This document shows positions 1-9,983 of a DNA stretch of 64,000 bases, piece by piece. A program made the position numbers and the translations under genes. Within the stretch, counting starts at the first letter, position 1; each line of letters opens with the position of its first letter. Location of the stretch: positions 10,230,001 to 10,294,000 of the forward strand of contig NZ_CP035758.1 in NCBI RefSeq assembly GCF_004208415.1, written 5' to 3'. A model generated the notes under the pieces. The model saw nothing but the letters and a program-made list of their open reading frames with translations, was not told where the DNA came from and searched no databases. The DNA comes from Ktedonosporobacter rubrisoli. GTDB taxonomy: Bacteria; Chloroflexota; Ktedonobacteria; Ktedonobacterales; Ktedonobacteraceae.

Positions 1-531
1 CAGGAGGGCTCCATAGCGCTGCTGTAAGCGTGGGAGAGCAAAACCCCGCCAGCCAATCTCCTCAGGAAGGCCGCTCAGAAGAATCGCAGGTATGAGCAGA
101 GCCAGATAAGACAATAGGGCAGATCCAAGGGAGGTTACTTGAAAAGTCGGCAGAACTCCTGGTAACACCAGGGAGCCAAGAAATTTGATGAAGGGAATGC
201 CTATCAAGGCGAAGAGATACCATTGCCAGCCCACTTGCCAGTGTATGCAGCGGCGGAGCAAGCTGTGCAAACCAGGCCTTCCCTTGCACACTGCCGTCAT
301 GGCGATACCCGCCAGAGCCGGCCCAAGGTACACACCTGAGTAGATGGTCAGGGGCCAGGGGAGAGAGAATGGCAATAGTCCCAGGCCTCCTTTAGCAAAA
401 ACTGAGGGAAGCCATATTAGCCAGCTACCGCCGTAAGCTAGAAGAAAGTAGAATTGAAGCGGGTGGCGCTTGACGATTGCTCGACATCTCTGCAGCAAAG
501 GGGTGGGTGGGCATGAGGGCGTGATGTTCAT
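1..531 (-). CDS. CPBP-family intramembrane protease, C-terminus cut by window edge
   Basis: The reverse strand is open from the ATG at 531 to the window edge and encodes 177 residues of a CPBP (CAAX-like, Abi) intramembrane glutamic protease. The visible part begins MNITPSCPPT, has hydrophobic segments typical of the family (for example FYFLLAYGGSWLIWLP), and reaches motif 1, PEEIGWRGFALPRLQQRYG, which carries the catalytic EExxxR core. The second and third conserved motifs (FxxxH, HxxxN/D) would lie beyond position 1. An AAGAGG-like ribosome site precedes the ATG. These membrane proteases are linked to prenyl-protein processing or bacteriocin self-immunity; nothing local fixes the substrate. 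Confidence 0.85.
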   Translation of the reverse strand, partial: MNITPSCPPTPLLQRCRAIVKRHPLQFYFLLAYGGSWLIWLPSVFAKGGLGLLPFSLPWPLTIYSGVYLGPALAGIAMTAVCKGRPGLHSLLRRCIHWQVGWQWYLFALIGIPFIKFLGSLVLPGVLPTFQVTSLGSALLSYLALLIPAILLSGLPEEIGWRGFALPRLQQRYGALL

Positions 532-662
532 AAAAGGCCTCTTTCTTTTCTTGTCGTCTCTGTATCTCCATTGGAAGCATCGGGGGATATCAGAAAAGAG
601 GAGCTTTTGCTCTGACTTAGCTATCTTCTGTAAGAAGACGGAAGCTAAACTCCTCCCTCCTG

Positions 663-2027
663 TCAGATTCCCAGCGTGTGGGCTGCTGTGACCTGCTGAG
701 TATGCATAATCAGGTCAAAGGTCTGGCTCCAGGAGCTTGATCCATAGATCTGCTTTTCTATGGGTTGAGTGGGGTCAAGCGATGCAGGACCATCCAGGTA
801 GGGATGTGGGTTCTGCAACCAGGTATGAGCTGGCTCTGGCGCCTGACGGAGATCCAGAAGGTAGGTTGTGTATCCTGTTTTCCCGAGAAGGGCATTATAA
901 CTGCTGGGCCTGGCGGGAGGCACGGTAAACGTCCTCACTACAGGACGGGCACCTTGAGTCAGGACTGCTGCGTTCATCTCTCCTTGATTGAAGCTCTGGC
1001 CAATAGCAAGATATTGTTTGCCAAAGCGCTGCTGCAGATGTTCGCCCATCACATGGTCGTAGAATTGGGGAACATCGGTCTGTTTTCCTATATGGCTATT
1101 ATGGGCCCAAATTATCGTTTTCCCGTACATTTGATGCGCCCAGGTTGCATTATCTGCCATAGCGATATCGTGAGCATTAAAGTTATCTTTGCCCGCTTTG
1201 CTTTGAACCCTGGTATATTGGGCGATGACACGAGCATGTTGCAGTGCCAGGGCGAACTGTGTTGGCAATGAATGCAGCTCAAATTCGGTTTGATGCTCTT
1301 GGAGCAGATTGACGACGGACTGTGCCTGGCGATCGTATTGTTCCCTGACATTTTGTGGCAGTTGGGCATATTCGCTGATATTATTTCGTGCCGTCAGCGA
1401 ACGAAAATCGCTGTAGGCGTCTTCTACAGTTGGATATAGCTTGGGAAAACTATTTTGCACATACTGTGTCACTTGCGTATAAAGCCAGGATGAGGCCGCG
1501 AGATCCAGGCCAATACACCGTACTTTTTGCTGATGGCGTGGATCAGCATTATAAGCACGTAGCCATTCAAGTGTGTCAAGGACCTCCTGGGCTTTTAAGG
1601 GAAAGTACAGCATATCTTTAGGATTGCCTTTTCCATTATGTATATAATCGTTGAGCCAGAGGCCAGTTTCCCAGTCCATTTCCCAGGCCAATGTCGTAAA
1701 TCCCAAGCTGGTAACGAGAAATTCTATCAACCTTTGTTTGAGTGTAAAGAGCTCATGGCTGCCATGCGTTGCCTCTCCCAGACCGACGATGGAGGCAGGG
1801 CCAATCAAAGGGCGTAGCGCTGTGAGATCCTGAATAGGAGCCTGTGGATCAGTTGTTTTCACTGGGTGAGCCTGCTGCTTTATCCAGGAACTGATATGCT
1901 CCTCTGTTGTCATGGCTGATGAACTGCCGTTTCCGCAGGAGGCTACCCAACCATTTATACTTAGCAGCCCTGCCCCGATTGCCAGCCGTGCTAAGAGTTG
2001 GCGCCTTTTTATAGCGTGCTTGAACAT
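663..2027 (-). CDS. Erythromycin esterase family lipoprotein
   Basis: 454 aa. The N-terminus has a twin-arginine-like stretch (KRRQLLARL), a hydrophobic segment and a lipobox-like VASC near residue 30, so the protein is probably exported and lipid-anchored. The mature part matches the erythromycin esterase/succinoglycan-biosynthesis EreA family (PF05139): GLGEATHGSHE near residue 82 supplies the family's catalytic His/Glu region, and IIWAHNSHIG is a second conserved His motif. Characterised members hydrolyse the macrolide lactone ring, but many relatives have no known substrate, and surface anchoring is atypical of the resistance enzymes. A purine-rich GGGAGAGG precedes the ATG. The gene stands alone on the minus strand. 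The family call is firm; the substrate is unknown. Confidence 0.85.
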   Translation of the reverse strand: MFKHAIKRRQLLARLAIGAGLLSINGWVASCGNGSSSAMTTEEHISSWIKQQAHPVKTTDPQAPIQDLTALRPLIGPASIVGLGEATHGSHELFTLKQRLIEFLVTSLGFTTLAWEMDWETGLWLNDYIHNGKGNPKDMLYFPLKAQEVLDTLEWLRAYNADPRHQQKVRCIGLDLAASSWLYTQVTQYVQNSFPKLYPTVEDAYSDFRSLTARNNISEYAQLPQNVREQYDRQAQSVVNLLQEHQTEFELHSLPTQFALALQHARVIAQYTRVQSKAGKDNFNAHDIAMADNATWAHQMYGKTIIWAHNSHIGKQTDVPQFYDHVMGEHLQQRFGKQYLAIGQSFNQGEMNAAVLTQGARPVVRTFTVPPARPSSYNALLGKTGYTTYLLDLRQAPEPAHTWLQNPHPYLDGPASLDPTQPIEKQIYGSSSWSQTFDLIMHTQQVTAAHTLGI

Positions 2028-2352
2028 AGGATATGTTACCTCTCCCTATCCATGCTAATTAAAACTTTTCTTTGTAGAGAAAGGATAGACGAGAGTGGTT
2101 CCTACTTGCATGAGGCTGGCTTCCCAATGTGGCGGGAAAAATTCCTGGGAATGGTTATTTTGCTTGATCTTCTCTCGTCTTTTTGCTATAACGCTACTCT
2201 AGATACCTGTTGAAAGAGGAAGTATTTAAAGAAGGGTATACTAACAGTTCCCGAAAAAGTACAACTATCTCTAGTTTTCTGCTAGTTCCTGGAAAAGAAA
2301 ATCGCTTGCCATCACGAGGCTTTTCTGCTAGACTTCAGAAAAGCATGAACGG
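2028..2352. other. Intergenic region with probable left end of the tnpB element
   Basis: No gene is seen. The direct repeat TTTTCTGCTAG occurs at 2275-2285 and 2321-2331, just before tnpB, and may mark subterminal sequences of the element's left end. The exact boundary and the target motif cannot be fixed without an empty-site comparison. Confidence 0.35.
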
Positions 2353-4137
2353 ATGTTTGAGAGAGCCATGAGAAATGCAGCGATCACCCAAACGCTCAGC
2401 TATCCCTTACGTCTGCCGGACTTCATTCAGGCGGATGCTCTGCGACTGCTGGATGTCTCGCGCGAGGTGATCAATCTTACCATCACAGCCCTGTGGGATC
2501 GGCTCGACGCGTTTGCGACGCGCACCAACACGTATGCCTACAAGCAGGTTGAGGAGATGATGGCCCCGCCGCTGAAGCATGGTCATCGGCAATGGCGCGC
2601 GGAAGCGGAACAGGCCGGGCGCATCTTGAGAGGACAGGCAGAGCGGAAGAAGCTCTTTGGGGTGGTCCTTCCGCTCTTGGAGCAAGGGATGATTGTGCCC
2701 AAGACGGACAAGAGGCGTGCAGGCAAAAACCGGAAGACCATCAAACAGGCCATGGCAGATCTGTGCGAGGCCAACACGGATGGGGGATCAACCGTGGAAC
2801 TGCAAAGCCTGATAGAACAAGCGTGCAATTTTTACCTGGAAAACGGTTGCTTCCCTGCTACCTATGAAGAGATGCAGCGCGTCCCGGTGCTCAAGGCAGG
2901 CATAGTGCCCTATGCAAGCGATGATGGCCCGAAGATGGGGCAAACCTACCGCCTGTCCCTCGATCTCGATCACCAACGGCTCACTCTTGCCCTGCGGACC
3001 CCTGACGAGGTTGGGACCTGGGCACGTTCCTGGCGGGAGCGAACGTGCCAGATGAGCCTTCCTGACGTGCTGGCGGCCCGTCTTCAGGAAGGCGCGATGC
3101 AAGCCCCCATCTTGCGTGAAATCAAGGAAGCAGATGGCAGTCGGTACGCAGTCCTAGACTTCATGGTCCTGGTGCCTGTCTGCTCAGTGGAGGCCTGGGA
3201 AACGTGTCAGAACGTGCTTGGCTTCGATTGGGGGGTACGCAAGCTTCTGACTGCCAGCGTGGTCGATCTCAATGGCAACCAGGTCGGGCGTCCGTTCTTC
3301 CTGGATACCGGCCCGTTCGATGGCCGACAAGCGCGCCTGCGCCGCCAGATTGACCAACTCAAAGTGAAAGTGGGCCGACTGGAGCAACAACGAGACCGCT
3401 TTCCCCTCGGCGATCCCCGACGCAACCCCTCAGAGGGTGCGCTCTTTGTCTTGCGTCGGGAGATCAATCGGTGTTGGCGTCAGTACGAGGCCAGAAACAA
3501 CGACCTGGGGCATCTGGCAGCCAATATCCTGCTGGTGCTCGCCACCGCCTTTGATTGTCACCTTCTCGCTGGAGAGTCCCTCAAGACCTTGAAATCGGCG
3601 GGACGTGGGAGATCGGCCAAAGGGCGATGGAGAAATTGGCGCAATAACGCGCAGGTGCGTGGAGCATTGTGGCGCGTGCTGCGGTACAAGTGCTTTCTTT
3701 CGGGCATCCGTCTGGAATGGCAGCACCCCCGCTACACGTCGCACGTCTGCCCCCGCTGTGGGAGCTCGGCCAACACGTATCAATCTCCTGAACATCGTGC
3801 CAAGGTGAACGATTGGGGAGCCTGGCTCTGCTGCTCCAATCCCTCCTGCCTCTGGTCAGGCTCCCGCGATTACGCGGCCTCCCTCAATATCGCCCGTCTG
3901 GGCACAGCCCTCATTCGTCATGCTCAGACCACGGGCAAAGTGGTGCATCTATCCGTGCTGAATACCTCTGTTCAACCCGTTTCGTACATCGGAACGCGGA
4001 CGGCGCTACGGTTTCCGCCGTCGGTCCCTCGGGGCCGCCTGATTCATTCAGGCAGAGTCTCCTGCAATGGTTGGTGCTCTTCTGTTCGCCTTCGCTCGTC
4101 GTATGCCACCTCGATTCTGCTTCGGTTGTGTGGCTAG
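2353..4137 (+). CDS. tnpB: TnpB-family RNA-guided nuclease / IS1341-type transposase accessory
   Basis: 594 aa, longer than the usual roughly 400-aa TnpB. The RuvC-like nuclease is readable: GFDWGVRKL (first Asp, near residue 292), LLAGESLKTLK (Glu, near 405), a zinc ribbon with CPRCG and CCSNPSC near 475-510, and SRDYAASLNIA (last Asp, near 517). TnpB proteins cut DNA next to a transposon-specific motif, guided by an omega RNA made from the 3' end of the gene and the right end of the element. No tnpA (Y1 transposase) is adjacent, so this is an isolated or non-autonomous copy. The last 70 or so residues are Arg/Ser-rich and overlap strong hairpins, so that stretch probably serves RNA function as much as protein. 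The gene sits between an esterase and a sensor kinase. Confidence 0.88.
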   Translation: MFERAMRNAAITQTLSYPLRLPDFIQADALRLLDVSREVINLTITALWDRLDAFATRTNTYAYKQVEEMMAPPLKHGHRQWRAEAEQAGRILRGQAERKKLFGVVLPLLEQGMIVPKTDKRRAGKNRKTIKQAMADLCEANTDGGSTVELQSLIEQACNFYLENGCFPATYEEMQRVPVLKAGIVPYASDDGPKMGQTYRLSLDLDHQRLTLALRTPDEVGTWARSWRERTCQMSLPDVLAARLQEGAMQAPILREIKEADGSRYAVLDFMVLVPVCSVEAWETCQNVLGFDWGVRKLLTASVVDLNGNQVGRPFFLDTGPFDGRQARLRRQIDQLKVKVGRLEQQRDRFPLGDPRRNPSEGALFVLRREINRCWRQYEARNNDLGHLAANILLVLATAFDCHLLAGESLKTLKSAGRGRSAKGRWRNWRNNAQVRGALWRVLRYKCFLSGIRLEWQHPRYTSHVCPRCGSSANTYQSPEHRAKVNDWGAWLCCSNPSCLWSGSRDYAASLNIARLGTALIRHAQTTGKVVHLSVLNTSVQPVSYIGTRTALRFPPSVPRGRLIHSGRVSCNGWCSSVRLRSSYATSILLRLCG

Positions 4138-4160
4138 GGCAAGCGAAAGCTACAGATAGC
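3999..4160 (+). ncRNA. Candidate omega RNA scaffold / right end of tnpB element
   Basis: Consecutive stem-loops lie within and just after the 3' end of tnpB: GACGGCG/CGCCGTC (3999-4005 with 4016-4022), CGGTCC/GGGCCG (about 4022-4037, alternative pairing with one G-U), and GCCTGA-TTCAT-TCAGGC (4037-4053). A further short stem is GTGGCT/AGCTAC near 4128-4156. In characterised TnpB systems the omega RNA overlaps this position and its guide begins at the right end. That makes this a good candidate, but the 5' and 3' limits are estimates and no transcript evidence exists. Confidence 0.45.
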
Positions 4161-4201
4161 ATAGGATAGTAGTAGATTTTAGAAACGGTATAAGACAGGC
4201 T

Positions 4202-6316
4202 ATGATGGCACAAACATGGTTAGCGCAATGCTCTAGATGCCTGAGGCTTCGAGGGAACGCGCTTGCTCGTATAATTTGGATTGTGAGTGTACTCCTTGCT
4301 ATCGTGCATTTTGTGATGACGTTTCCAAGCGTCTTTACTCTTTCTCAGCATGTGTGTTCTCACTTCTGTGATCTCACGCCACAATATCTGCAAGAACTTC
4401 AGGCAATAGGCCTCTCATCAACATTCTATGCCATCTACATTCTGATTTTTACCGGAGCGTTTACGCTACTTTATGTAGCTATGGGCGCAGTGATTTTTAT
4501 CCGGACCTGGAAACAAGCTCCCGATGTGGTGAAACCAATGGCTCTTCTCTCATCGCTGGTGCTTGTCAGTGTTGGCCTTACCTTTCCCTTTGCCCGATTT
4601 TTACCGATATTACATGCTGAGATACCTCTGTGGTCTCCACTGACATTCTATGTTTTTTCCTTCAGCGAAGGGCTGTTCTTCCTCTTTTGCTATCTCTTTC
4701 CTGATGGAAGTTTTGCACCACGCTGGATGGTAGTTCCGCTGAGTCTTTTGGTTATCTTTTTTACAGGATATAATTTTGTCTTAACCTGGCCTGATATTTC
4801 TGTTTTAGGCCTAAATGTACAGATAGTTACCTTGCTCTTTAGAGCTGGTCTGAGCATTGTTGGTACATGTGCTCTGTTATGCGCGATTGGCTCACAGATC
4901 TACAAATATACTCACTTCTCCACTGCTAGTGAGCGGCAGCAGGTTCGCTGGGTTGTAGTAGGATTGATTACTATCTGCGTTTTGCTTGCTGCGGGTCAGA
5001 GCTTGAATTGGTTGATACCGAATGTCTGGACGTATCTTTTGTTGTTGACAACTCTATTGCTCTCGTTTCTCTGTGTACCGTTGGCCATCGGTATCGCTAT
5101 TCTGCGCTATCACCTCTGGGCCATAGAAGGGCTGGTGAACCGCGCTCTGGTTTATGGTATGCTTACCGCAGCGGTAATAGGTATCTATGTTCTGCTGGTT
5201 GGAGGGCTTGGTAATTTGCTCCACCTTCCAGGCAATCCTTTGCTTTCATTAGTGGCGACGGGCGTGGTTGCTCTTCTCGCTCACCCCTTACGCCTACAAA
5301 TACAAAAGTGGCTGAACAGGTTGTTGTATGGAGAACGGGATGATCCCTATTTGCTCCTCTCGCGTATGGGCCTGCACATCGAAGCGACGCTTGCCTCACA
5401 GCAGGTTCTGCCAACCATAGTGGCAACGGTTGCTCAATCGCTGAAGCTGCCATACGTAGCCATTCACACTGCAGGCGCGCCGGGAGGGCTCTTGGAGGCA
5501 GTTTATGGAACGCCCGGACCAAATTTGGTGCGCTTTCCCTTGATGTATCAGGGACAACGGATAGGAGATTTCGTTCTTGCTCCTCGTTCCTCCGAAGGAG
5601 CGCTCACTCCAGCGGACGAGCGCCTTCTGACCGATCTGATGCGTCAGATTGGCATTGGTGTACATGTGTTGCTTGTAAACCGAGAGTTGCAGCGTTCGCG
5701 CGAGAGATTAGTTATGGCCCGTGAGGAGGAGCGTCGCCGCTTACGTCGAGATCTCCATGACGACGTTGCGCCGACGCTTGCAAGTTTCTCTCAGCGCATC
5801 GATATTGTGAATCTCCTGGTAGAGCAGAAACCGCAGCAAGCGATTGCTCAACTGAAAGCCCTGCAAGATCAGGTCAAAGCGGTAATTTCAGAACTTCGAC
5901 GCGTCGTATATGCGCTGCGCCCACCGGTTCTGGATGAACTGGGTTTGGTTTCGGCAATCCGAGAGCACATTATTCCTGCGCACCAGGGGGCGAAGCTCGC
6001 CATCAGGTTAGAGGTTCCAGAGGGATTGCCTCAGCTTTCCGCTGCCATTGAAGTGGCAGCGTTTCACATTATCCAGGAAGCGTTGACGAATGTGGTCCGT
6101 CATGCATGCGCTCAACACTGCCTGATTCGATTGACGCTGCAAGAACAGATGCTCTATCTAGATATACTTGACGATGGGCAGGGTGTGCCCACAACGTATC
6201 GGAGAGGTGTAGGGTTGCATTCGATGTGTGAGCGCGCTGAGGAGTTGGGGGAGTGTGCACGATTGTGCCATTGCAGGCAAGGGGAACGAAGGTTTCTGCA
6301 TGTCTACCGTTATTGA
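4202..6316 (+). CDS. Sensor histidine kinase (HisKA_3/LiaS type), 3' end frameshifted
   Basis: 704 aa in the frame as read. About ten membrane segments fill residues 20-390, starting with an outward loop bearing two Cys (QHVCSHFCDLTPQYLQELQ). A GAF-like region, coiled coil and kinase core follow: H-box RRRLRRDLHDDVAP with the phospho-accepting His near 518, N-box EALTNVVRHA, and G1 DDGQGVP. The C-terminus goes wrong after RAEELG. A run of five G at 6247-6251 shifts the frame; a sixth G restores GVCTIVPLQARGTKVSA and a stop at 6322-6324, three bases before the regulator's ATG. The paralogue at 56933 has the intact ending. It pairs with the response regulator downstream. As written the extreme C-terminus is aberrant, so activity is uncertain. 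Confidence 0.9.
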   Translation: MMAQTWLAQCSRCLRLRGNALARIIWIVSVLLAIVHFVMTFPSVFTLSQHVCSHFCDLTPQYLQELQAIGLSSTFYAIYILIFTGAFTLLYVAMGAVIFIRTWKQAPDVVKPMALLSSLVLVSVGLTFPFARFLPILHAEIPLWSPLTFYVFSFSEGLFFLFCYLFPDGSFAPRWMVVPLSLLVIFFTGYNFVLTWPDISVLGLNVQIVTLLFRAGLSIVGTCALLCAIGSQIYKYTHFSTASERQQVRWVVVGLITICVLLAAGQSLNWLIPNVWTYLLLLTTLLLSFLCVPLAIGIAILRYHLWAIEGLVNRALVYGMLTAAVIGIYVLLVGGLGNLLHLPGNPLLSLVATGVVALLAHPLRLQIQKWLNRLLYGERDDPYLLLSRMGLHIEATLASQQVLPTIVATVAQSLKLPYVAIHTAGAPGGLLEAVYGTPGPNLVRFPLMYQGQRIGDFVLAPRSSEGALTPADERLLTDLMRQIGIGVHVLLVNRELQRSRERLVMAREEERRRLRRDLHDDVAPTLASFSQRIDIVNLLVEQKPQQAIAQLKALQDQVKAVISELRRVVYALRPPVLDELGLVSAIREHIIPAHQGAKLAIRLEVPEGLPQLSAAIEVAAFHIIQEALTNVVRHACAQHCLIRLTLQEQMLYLDILDDGQGVPTTYRRGVGLHSMCERAEELGECARLCHCRQGERRFLHVYRY

Positions 6317-6327
6317 AGGAGTAAAGG

Positions 6328-6984
6328 ATGGACCGCTTACGTTTGCTCATCGCTGATGATCATGCCTTCTACCGTGAGGGGGTGCAGGCCATGTTGCAGA
6401 CTGATGCAACGATGGAGGTGGTTGGAGAAGCTTGCAATGGAGAGCAAGCTATTACCTTGACACAACAATTGCAGCCAGATCTTGTACTCATGGATATAAA
6501 AATGCCAGGGATCAATGGCATTGATGCCACACGGCTCATTTTAAAAAGCCATCCGCAGATCCGCATTCTAGTTGTAACCATTTTCGATGATGATAGTTCA
6601 GTATTTGCCGCGCTGCGCGCTGGTGCGCGTGGCTATCTGCTTAAAGATGCCCATCGGGAAGAACTCATACGAGCCGTTAAAGCTGTCTCTAATGGAGAAG
6701 CTATCTTCAGCTCATCTATTGCTCAACGTATGATCCATTACTTTACAGCGCTCTCCGCTCCGTCAGTGGGGAGCGCTTTTCCTGAATTGAACAACCGTGA
6801 ACGCGAAATCCTGCATCTTATGGCTCAAGGATACGACAACCCGGCTATCGCCAGGCAACTTGCACTTAGCCTCAAAACGATCCAAAACTATGTCTCGAAT
6901 ATCCTGAACAAGCTCCAGGCAACTGACCGTTTTCAGGCCATTGTCCGTGCGCGCAAGGCCGGCTTCGGCCAGGAAGAGAGATGA
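6328..6984 (+). CDS. NarL/FixJ-family response regulator
   Basis: 218 aa. The receiver domain (1-120) has the acidic pair in LLIADDHAF, the phospho-accepting Asp in DLVLMDIKMPG (near residue 55), Thr in VVTIFDD, and Lys in YLLKDAH. A LuxR-type helix-turn-helix follows at about 150-215 (ELNNREREILHLMAQG, LALSLKTIQNYVSNILNKL). The gene begins right after the upstream kinase with an AGGAGTAAAGG ribosome site, so the two form a cognate two-component pair. A near copy of this pair lies at 56.9-59.6 kb. Targets cannot be read from the sequence. Confidence 0.95.
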   Translation: MDRLRLLIADDHAFYREGVQAMLQTDATMEVVGEACNGEQAITLTQQLQPDLVLMDIKMPGINGIDATRLILKSHPQIRILVVTIFDDDSSVFAALRAGARGYLLKDAHREELIRAVKAVSNGEAIFSSSIAQRMIHYFTALSAPSVGSAFPELNNREREILHLMAQGYDNPAIARQLALSLKTIQNYVSNILNKLQATDRFQAIVRARKAGFGQEER

Positions 6985-6997
6985 AATTATTTCATCT
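6979..6997. terminator. AT-rich hairpin between converging genes
   Basis: AGATGAAA-TTA-TTTCATCT is a perfect 8-bp stem with a 3-nt loop overlapping the regulator's stop codon, followed by CGTTTTC. It lies between the plus-strand regulator and the minus-strand murQ and could terminate in both directions. Confidence 0.55.
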
Positions 6998-7013
6998 CGT
7001 TTTCGGAACTGCT

Positions 7014-8185
<1,172 letters not shown>

Positions 8186-8189
8186 TTAT

Positions 8190-8636
8190 CTAGCTAGCAA
8201 TATTTTTTTCAAAGATGACATGCGTAGGTGTTACCTGCACCAGGAGCTCACCTTCAACACCGTTGCGTTTTCCATATTCCTCTGCTTTATCCTGGCCCAT
8301 ATATCTGCCGCCGATACGCGTAGCCCAGTGCAACAAGGCTTCCTGATCCTCGATAAAAGTTACAGTTCCTCTGATCTGGATGTAGGCAAACGGTGGTGTT
8401 TCGTCATCGATGCAGATACAGACGCGCGGGTCGCGTCGTAAATTCTTAGCTTTTATCGATGTGCCTCCGGTAGTAAAGATGATCTTACTGCCATCAAGCT
8501 CAAACCAGGCAGGAGTAACATGTGGGCTGCCATCTTTGCGCGTTGTGGCCACCTTGGCTGTTCTCGTTTTAGAAAGTAAAAAATCTCGCTGCTCGTCAGT
8601 AAACTTTTCCACGCCAATAACCTCTAGTGCTTTCAT
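8190..8636 (-). CDS. PPOX-class F420/FMN-dependent oxidoreductase
   Basis: 148 aa with the split-barrel pattern of the pyridoxamine-phosphate-oxidase-like superfamily: FLLSKTRTAKVATTRKDGSPHVTPAWF at the start, then IIFTTGGTSIKAKNLRRDPRVCICIDDE and a C-terminal GGRYMG region. The sequence resembles the F420-dependent TIGR03618-type subgroup more than true PdxH, so it probably binds deazaflavin F420 (or FMN) and reduces a small molecule; the substrate is unknown. It is a single gene between murQ and the hydrogenase locus on the same strand, with about 140 bases separating it from hypE, so it is probably not part of that operon. Confidence 0.85.
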   Translation of the reverse strand: MKALEVIGVEKFTDEQRDFLLSKTRTAKVATTRKDGSPHVTPAWFELDGSKIIFTTGGTSIKAKNLRRDPRVCICIDDETPPFAYIQIRGTVTFIEDQEALLHWATRIGGRYMGQDKAEEYGKRNGVEGELLVQVTPTHVIFEKNIAS

Positions 8637-8777
8637 TAAACTTAATTAGCGCTCCACACGGAATCTGTCCCATAAACAGCGTTCAGGGCTAACTACTTTA
8701 CATATATATCACATGAGCAGGTGTCAGAATGTGACAGCCTTCAAACCCACAAGTGCTGTATACTGATTGGTGCCGGC

Positions 8778-9890
8778 TTAGCAGATACGGGGCAAGGGAT
8801 CGCCGACCAGCATATCGAGAACGCGCATTCCACCTATCTCAGTACGCAGAAAGACCATGCCCTGCGGCTCGGCCTGAACGGTGCCGATAAGCGTAGCCTC
8901 GCGACCCAGCGGGTGGGAGCGCAGGGCGTTTAGCGCTGCTGCGGCCTGCTCTTGCCCCACAATCGCCAGCAGCTTGCCCTCGTTGGCAATAGTTAAAGGG
9001 TCGAGCCCCAAAATTTCACAGGCGCCACGTACTTCAGGGCGTACCGGAATAGCGCGCTCATCGAGGGCGATCGAGACCTCAGAGCTTAGAGCCATCTCGT
9101 TAAGCGCCGTTGCCACGCCGCCGCGCGTGGGGTCCTTCAGACAATGCACGTCCTGGCCGGCTGCCGCGAGAAGTGCGGAGACCAGCGAATGAAGTGGAGC
9201 TGTGTCGCTCTTGACATCGGTCTCGATATCCAGGGCTTCGCGCGCTAGCATAATAGCGATGCCATGATCACCAATCGGTCCGCTCAACAATACCCTGTCG
9301 CCGGGCTGTAACTGCGTTTGCCCTATTGATCTGCTTGTGTCGATAAGGCCAATGCCTGCAGTATTGATAAATAACCCATCAGCTTTACCACGCTGAACTA
9401 CTTTCGTATCGCCGGTGACAATAGCCACGCCAGCTTCATTGGCTGCCTGAGCCATCGAGGCCACAATACGGCGCAGATCTGCAATTGGCAAGCCCTCTTC
9501 TAGAATAAAGCCGGCCGAGAGGTAGAGCGGTTTAGCCCCGGCCATGGCCAGATCGTTAATTGTTCCATGAATGGCTAGCTTGCCAATATCGCCGCCAGGA
9601 AAGAAGAGTGGGCTTACGACATATGTATCTGTAGTAAATGCCAGGCGGGGGCCTGACTCGGTGGGACCAAATATCGCAGCATCATCCATTGTATCGAGCA
9701 AGGGATTGGAGAAGGCTGGTGCAAAAACTCCCTCGATCAAGTTATGGGTGGCCTTGCCACCACTGCCATGGCTTAGCGTGATCTTCTCATCGCGCAAGTA
9801 GAACTTATGGCGCCGGGCTTGCCGTGTGCGCTCGATTTTCTTGAGAACAGTCTCAATGTTCAAAGTATTGTTGGGAGTAGGCATATTCAT
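8778..9890 (-). CDS. hypE: Hydrogenase maturation protein HypE
   Basis: 370 aa, AIR-synthase-like. HypE dehydrates a carbamoyl group carried on its C-terminal Cys to a thiocyanate, the source of the cyanide ligands of the NiFe site. The protein has LSHGSGGKATHNLI near residue 40, the ATP-binding region DTMDDAAIF, DTYVVSPLFFPGGDIG, and the diagnostic C-terminus PRIC ending in the acceptor Cys. It has about 30 residues more at the N-terminus than E. coli HypE. It is the last gene of the long hydrogenase/hyp series on the minus strand, about 90 bases after hypD, so all maturation genes are likely expressed with the structural genes. Confidence 0.97.
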   Translation of the reverse strand: MNMPTPNNTLNIETVLKKIERTRQARRHKFYLRDEKITLSHGSGGKATHNLIEGVFAPAFSNPLLDTMDDAAIFGPTESGPRLAFTTDTYVVSPLFFPGGDIGKLAIHGTINDLAMAGAKPLYLSAGFILEEGLPIADLRRIVASMAQAANEAGVAIVTGDTKVVQRGKADGLFINTAGIGLIDTSRSIGQTQLQPGDRVLLSGPIGDHGIAIMLAREALDIETDVKSDTAPLHSLVSALLAAAGQDVHCLKDPTRGGVATALNEMALSSEVSIALDERAIPVRPEVRGACEILGLDPLTIANEGKLLAIVGQEQAAAALNALRSHPLGREATLIGTVQAEPQGMVFLRTEIGGMRVLDMLVGDPLPRIC

Positions 9891-9983
9891 CGCTCATCTC
9901 CTGATTGCATGGGCTACTAGAGCCATGAATTTCATAAATTGTTCATAGCTAATAAGCCTGGTTGCTCGCTTTAGTTGGTAGAA

